This document shows, in pieces, positions 33,041 to 36,281 of a DNA stretch of 36,281 bases; the first letter of the stretch is position 1; each line of letters begins with the position of its first letter. The DNA comes from Ilumatobacter sp. (GTDB lineage: Bacteria; Actinomycetota; Acidimicrobiia; Acidimicrobiales; Ilumatobacteraceae). Under the pieces are notes generated by a model. It did no database searches and was not told the DNA's origin. It saw nothing but the letters and a program-made list of their open reading frames with translations. A program made the position numbers and the translations under genes. Location: positions 1 through 36,281 of the forward strand of contig JABJAB010000033.1 of assembly GCA_018666235.1 (NCBI GenBank), read 5' to 3'.

Positions 33041-34408
33041 ATGGCGAAACTGAAATTGGTGTATGCGTGCAGTGAGTGCGGCACGTCGTACCCGAAGTGG
33101 TCAGGACAGTGCGGCAGTTGCGGCGACTGGAACACCCTGGTCGAAGAAGTGGAGGGGGCTGGCGATGATCTGGTCGCTCCCCCTCCACCGACCAACCGGC
33201 CGGGACCTACCCTGATCGGCAACGTCGGCACTGAAGCAGGCCGCCCGACCCCGACCCAAATTCCCGAACTTGACCGGGTGCTCGGCGGCGGCATCGTCCC
33301 CGGCGCTGTCACCTTGCTCGGCGGCGAGCCGGGCATTGGCAAGAGCACGTTGCTGCTCCAGTTGCTTGCTTCATGGGACGGACCGACGCTGTATGTCAGC
33401 GCCGAGGAGAGCGCCCAGCAGGTTCGCCTCCGCGCGGAGCGGCTCGATGCCGTACGACCTCAGCTGTGGCTGCATGCCGAGACCTCCTTGCCGCACGTCC
33501 TCGAATCCATCGAGCAAACGAAGCCTGAGCTGGTGGTGATCGACTCGATCCAGACCGTCTTCGACCCGGCGCTCGGGTCGCTACCGGGGAGTGTCGGCCA
33601 AGTCCGTGGATGTGCTCAGCGCCTGGTCAACGTCGCCAAAGAGCGCGACATCGCCATCGTCCTCGTTGGCCATGTCACCAAGGACGGTGGCCTTGCGGGG
33701 CCGCGCGTGCTTGAACATGTGGTCGACACAGTGCTCCAGTTCGAAGGCGATAAGCACCACGCGCTGCGGCTGCTGCGTGCGTCCAAGCACCGCTTTGGAC
33801 CCACGAACGAGCTGGGACTGTTCGAGATGGCCGGTTCCGGTCTCATTGGCGTGCCCGACCCGTCGACCATGTTTCTCTCCGACCGCCGCACCGGCATTCC
33901 GGGCTCGGCCGTGGTCCCCACGATGGAGGGGCAACGACCCATCGTCGTCGAGGTGCAGGCACTCACGTCCCCAGGCGTGCCGGGGGTTCCGTCGCGGCGG
34001 AGCGCGCTCGGGCTCGACGGGGCTCGACTCTCGATGTTGATGGCCGTCCTCGGCCGTCGAGCGCGGCTGCCCGTCGGCGAGAACGACGTGTATGCATCGA
34101 CCGCCGGGGGCGTGAAGCTGGTCGAGCCGGGCCTCGACCTGGGCGTCTGTCTGGCAGTGGCCAGCGCACTCCGCAATCAGCCGATGCCGGCTGACGTCGC
34201 AGTGTTCGGCGAAGTGGGCCTGGGTGGCGAGCTTCGCCAAGTCGGCCAGGCCGCACGACGACTCACCGAAGCAGCTCGGCTCGGCTTCTCACGAGTGGTC
34301 GTGCCCGCAAACTCTCCTGACGGCGACGACAATATTCGTGTCATCCGGGCAAAGACGCTCAGTGAAGCCATCGCGGCCGTCGGCCTCAACGGCGACAGCG
34401 CGCTCTGA
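33041..34408 (+). CDS. radA: DNA repair protein RadA (Sms)
   Basis: A 455-residue protein. The N-terminal zinc finger is CSEC...CGSC (Cys10, Cys13, Cys24, Cys27). The RecA-like ATPase has Walker A GEPGIGKST (95-103). The RadA-specific motif is usually KNRFG; here it reads KHRFG (near residue 249). The C-terminal Lon-like domain has PVGENDVYASTAGGVKLVEP and FGEVGLGGELRQV. RadA processes recombination intermediates by migrating branches with RecA. ATG 33041 is chosen because the zinc finger then starts a few residues in; the frame runs on 8 codons upstream. It is followed after 47 bases by disA, a conserved pairing in many Gram-positive bacteria. Confidence 0.95.
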   Translation: MAKLKLVYACSECGTSYPKWSGQCGSCGDWNTLVEEVEGAGDDLVAPPPPTNRPGPTLIGNVGTEAGRPTPTQIPELDRVLGGGIVPGAVTLLGGEPGIGKSTLLLQLLASWDGPTLYVSAEESAQQVRLRAERLDAVRPQLWLHAETSLPHVLESIEQTKPELVVIDSIQTVFDPALGSLPGSVGQVRGCAQRLVNVAKERDIAIVLVGHVTKDGGLAGPRVLEHVVDTVLQFEGDKHHALRLLRASKHRFGPTNELGLFEMAGSGLIGVPDPSTMFLSDRRTGIPGSAVVPTMEGQRPIVVEVQALTSPGVPGVPSRRSALGLDGARLSMLMAVLGRRARLPVGENDVYASTAGGVKLVEPGLDLGVCLAVASALRNQPMPADVAVFGEVGLGGELRQVGQAARRLTEAARLGFSRVVVPANSPDGDDNIRVIRAKTLSEAIAAVGLNGDSAL

Positions 34409-34419
34409 CGCATTCGTCT

Positions 34420-34449
34420 CTGACACTCGCCTCCAGCATGAACTAGAAT
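34420..34449 (+). promoter_or_regulatory. Promoter of disA, leaderless
   Basis: CTGACA (34420-34425, five of six to TTGACA) is followed by an 18-base spacer and TAGAAT (34444-34449, five of six to TATAAT). The -10 ends 6 bases before GTG 34456, placing the transcription start at the start codon. There is no Shine-Dalgarno sequence. This gives disA its own promoter in the short gap after radA. Confidence 0.65.
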
Positions 34450-34455
34450 TCTCAC

Positions 34456-35529
34456 GTGGAGTATCGCTATAGCGGAGCGAATGAGAAAATGCGCAACGCG
34501 CTGGCTCGTGTCGCACCGGGCACGCCACTCCGCGATGGCATCGACCGCGTGGTGCGGGCCCAGGCTGGGGCCTTGCTCGTCCTGAGCGACGAGCCCGACG
34601 TGCTGTCGATCTGTTCGGGTGGATTCCTCGTCGACGCGCCCTACAGCCCACAGCGCCTGTCCGAACTTGCGAAGATGGACGGCGCGATCATCATCTCAAC
34701 TGAGGGCGGCCGCATTGCTCGGGCCAATGTGCACCTGGTCCCGGATCCCACTGTCCCAACGAGCGAGACCGGCACCCGCCACCGCACCGCCGAGCGCGTC
34801 GCCCGGTCCCTCGACGTCCCTGTCGTGTCTGCGAGCGAGGAGATGGGCGTTATCAACGTCTATGCGGGCGGCAACAAGCGGCAGCTCCAAGAGGTCGGTC
34901 ACCTGCTCGAACGAGCGAATCAAGCATTGCAGACGCTCGAGCGCTACAAGGCCAAGCTCGACGACGCGATCACCAACCTCACTGCCGTCGAGGTGGAAGA
35001 CGTCGCCACGCTCCGCGACGTCGTTGCTGTTGTGCAACGTGGCGAGATGGTGCACCGGGTCGCCGACGAGATCGAAACGATGATCATCGAGCTGGGGTTC
35101 GATGCGCGACTGCTGCGCTTGCAGCTCGATGAGTTGTACGGCGAGATCGATGACGAACTCGACCTTGTCGTGGTCGACTATCTGCCTGCCGGGAGCGTGG
35201 CCGAAGACATCCTGAGCGAGATGTCCAAGCTGTCCGATGACGACGTGCTCAACCTGCGCGTTGCTTCAGATGTTCTCGGCCGCGCCGGCGACAATGACGA
35301 TCTGAGCCAAGAGGTCGCTCCCAAGGGACTGCGCTACCTCCACCGCGTGAAGCGTCTCCCGAGTGGCGTCGCCGAAGGCGTCGCCGCTCACTTCGGTGGC
35401 CTGGCAAAGATTCAACGGGCCACGCTCGACGATCTGATGTCGGTCGATGGCGTCGATGAGTCAACGGCACGAGCGATCCGCGAAACGATGACCCGCATCA
35501 CTGAGTCGACGATCCTCGATCAATACTGA
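34456..35529 (+). CDS. disA: DNA integrity scanning protein DisA, diadenylate cyclase
   Basis: A 357-residue diadenylate cyclase that makes c-di-AMP from two ATP, in response to DNA damage and branched structures. The DAC domain has MDGAIIIS (DGA at 75-77) and GTRHRTAERVA (GTRHRTAER at 106-114), the two catalytic motifs. A helical spine follows, and the C-terminal helix-hairpin-helix DNA-binding region is near residues 300-350. The protein is of normal length and all motifs are intact. The start is GTG 34456, which matches the usual N-terminus. The radA-disA order and the private promoter suggest coordinated but separately tuned expression. Confidence 0.95.
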   Translation: MEYRYSGANEKMRNALARVAPGTPLRDGIDRVVRAQAGALLVLSDEPDVLSICSGGFLVDAPYSPQRLSELAKMDGAIIISTEGGRIARANVHLVPDPTVPTSETGTRHRTAERVARSLDVPVVSASEEMGVINVYAGGNKRQLQEVGHLLERANQALQTLERYKAKLDDAITNLTAVEVEDVATLRDVVAVVQRGEMVHRVADEIETMIIELGFDARLLRLQLDELYGEIDDELDLVVVDYLPAGSVAEDILSEMSKLSDDDVLNLRVASDVLGRAGDNDDLSQEVAPKGLRYLHRVKRLPSGVAEGVAAHFGGLAKIQRATLDDLMSVDGVDESTARAIRETMTRITESTILDQY

Positions 35530-35541
35530 CCCCGTCGAGGG

Positions 35542-36281
35542 TTAGGGCGTCACGGTTGGGAGAATCTCGGCCCAGACCGCGTCGTCGTCGAACCCCAGGG
35601 CCCAGAGCGACACGCCGTTGAGCTGATATTGCCGGGCGAGATCCATGCGGAGCCGAACGCCATCACCATCAACGAAATGGACGCGTCGCCCCTGCGTGCA
35701 GGTCAGGGTGCCATCGGTGACTTCAAGGTCGTAGTCGAAGGTGTACTCACCCGTCTCCGGCACAAATACCGGCACCGCACCACGAAGCTCGAGTAGCGCA
35801 TCAACTGATCGTGCAGTGACAGAGGTGCGGCCCTGCAGCTCGGATGCCGGACATGCGCCGGTTTCGCCGTTTGGCCAATTTCGGCCGTACGCCGGAAGGC
35901 CAAGCACCAACTTTTCAGGATCACCCGTGGCCTCGATAGCGCCGATGATTGAACGTTCGACAAAATCGAGCGGAGCAATCGGCCCTGCCTCGCCCACCGA
36001 GAAGTCGTAGGCCATGATGCGAATGCGGTCGACGTGCTGAGCAATGGCGCCATAGTCGTAGACCCAATATCCGCTGTCAGCGGTCTGCCCTGCGTCGTAA
36101 ACAGGTGGAATGCTGACCGCCAGCGTCCGGTCGTCGCCACGCAACGCCGCGCCGAGTTCGGCGATGAACGCCACCCAGTTGGGCCGTGTTGCAGCCCAGG
36201 TGTCTCGACCATCAGCAAACGCAAACTGCTCGTAGTCGATGTCGATGCCGGCAACGTCAAGCTCGGCGGCAAATGACCGGA
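35542..36281 (-). CDS. Glycoside hydrolase family 18 protein (5' part outside window)
   Basis: The frame is open to the right edge and ends at 35542, giving 245 residues of the C-terminal part. The GH18 signature is visible at the start of the visible part: ELDVAGIDIDYEQF, which has the DxxDxDxE pattern with the catalytic glutamate (codon 36232-36234). Later segments IRIMAYDFSVG, LVLGLPAYGRNWP and LNGVSLWALGFDD fit the YD and W-containing ends of the barrel. GH18 proteins cut chitin or peptidoglycan-like glycans; some are spore or cell-wall enzymes. The N-terminus and any signal peptide lie outside, so location cannot be judged. Its gene is convergent with disA, 12 bases apart. Confidence 0.85.
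   Translation of the reverse strand, partial: RSFAAELDVAGIDIDYEQFAFADGRDTWAATRPNWVAFIAELGAALRGDDRTLAVSIPPVYDAGQTADSGYWVYDYGAIAQHVDRIRIMAYDFSVGEAGPIAPLDFVERSIIGAIEATGDPEKLVLGLPAYGRNWPNGETGACPASELQGRTSVTARSVDALLELRGAVPVFVPETGEYTFDYDLEVTDGTLTCTQGRRVHFVDGDGVRLRMDLARQYQLNGVSLWALGFDDDAVWAEILPTVTP

Overview
The window is high-GC, densely packed bacterial DNA. Its gene families (IdsA-type prenyl transferase, LppM-like lipoprotein, TIGR03086/mycothiol-type DinB protein, ClpC, radA-disA pair) point to an actinobacterium, perhaps an acidimicrobial lineage. That placement is inference from families only; no rRNA is present. Several -10-like hexamers sit 6-8 bases before start codons, which fits the leaderless transcription common in that phylum.

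Layout. 1-776: the tail of a probable crotonase, a gene-free stretch, and tRNA-Thr(CGU). 777-9305: a carotenoid region read mainly on the minus strand. It holds a prenyl diphosphate synthase (idsA type), phytoene desaturase (crtI), phytoene synthase (crtB), a CruF-type hydratase, a second CrtI-family oxidase/desaturase and a family-2 glycosyltransferase. A divergent PlsY-like acyltransferase and a CrtA-like monooxygenase lie at its end. No lycopene cyclase is seen, so the predicted product is an acyclic, hydroxylated, glycosylated and possibly keto or acylated C40 carotenoid. 9099-12040: xseB, xseA and rmuC (DNA repair nucleases). 12174-17770: a CobW GTPase, the TrkH/TrkA potassium system, a second long-chain prenyl synthase (probably for menaquinone) and a DUF1499 protein. 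17975-21509: clpC and an LppM-like lipoprotein.

21546-24331: a TetR regulator, aldo/keto reductase and PhyH dioxygenase on the minus strand, with a candidate operator over the reductase promoter. 24633-30232: a complete carbohydrate-type ABC importer (binding lipoprotein, two permeases, ATPase). Its leader is long and hairpin-rich, a 21-bp stem separates the binding-protein gene from the permeases, and both permeases have unusual extra domains. 30269-32335: a TPR-rich gene split by one in-frame TGA, apparently a nonsense change of CGA. 32426-35529: a DinB-like protein, RadA and the c-di-AMP synthase DisA. The window ends inside a family-18 glycoside hydrolase.

The points most worth a second look are the in-frame TGA, the PlsY-like protein with altered catalytic-site motifs beside carotenoid genes, two related REP-like palindromes inside the carotenoid operon, and the modified ABC permeases. 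I did not find a CRISPR array, an insertion sequence, a prophage or a clear new defence system.
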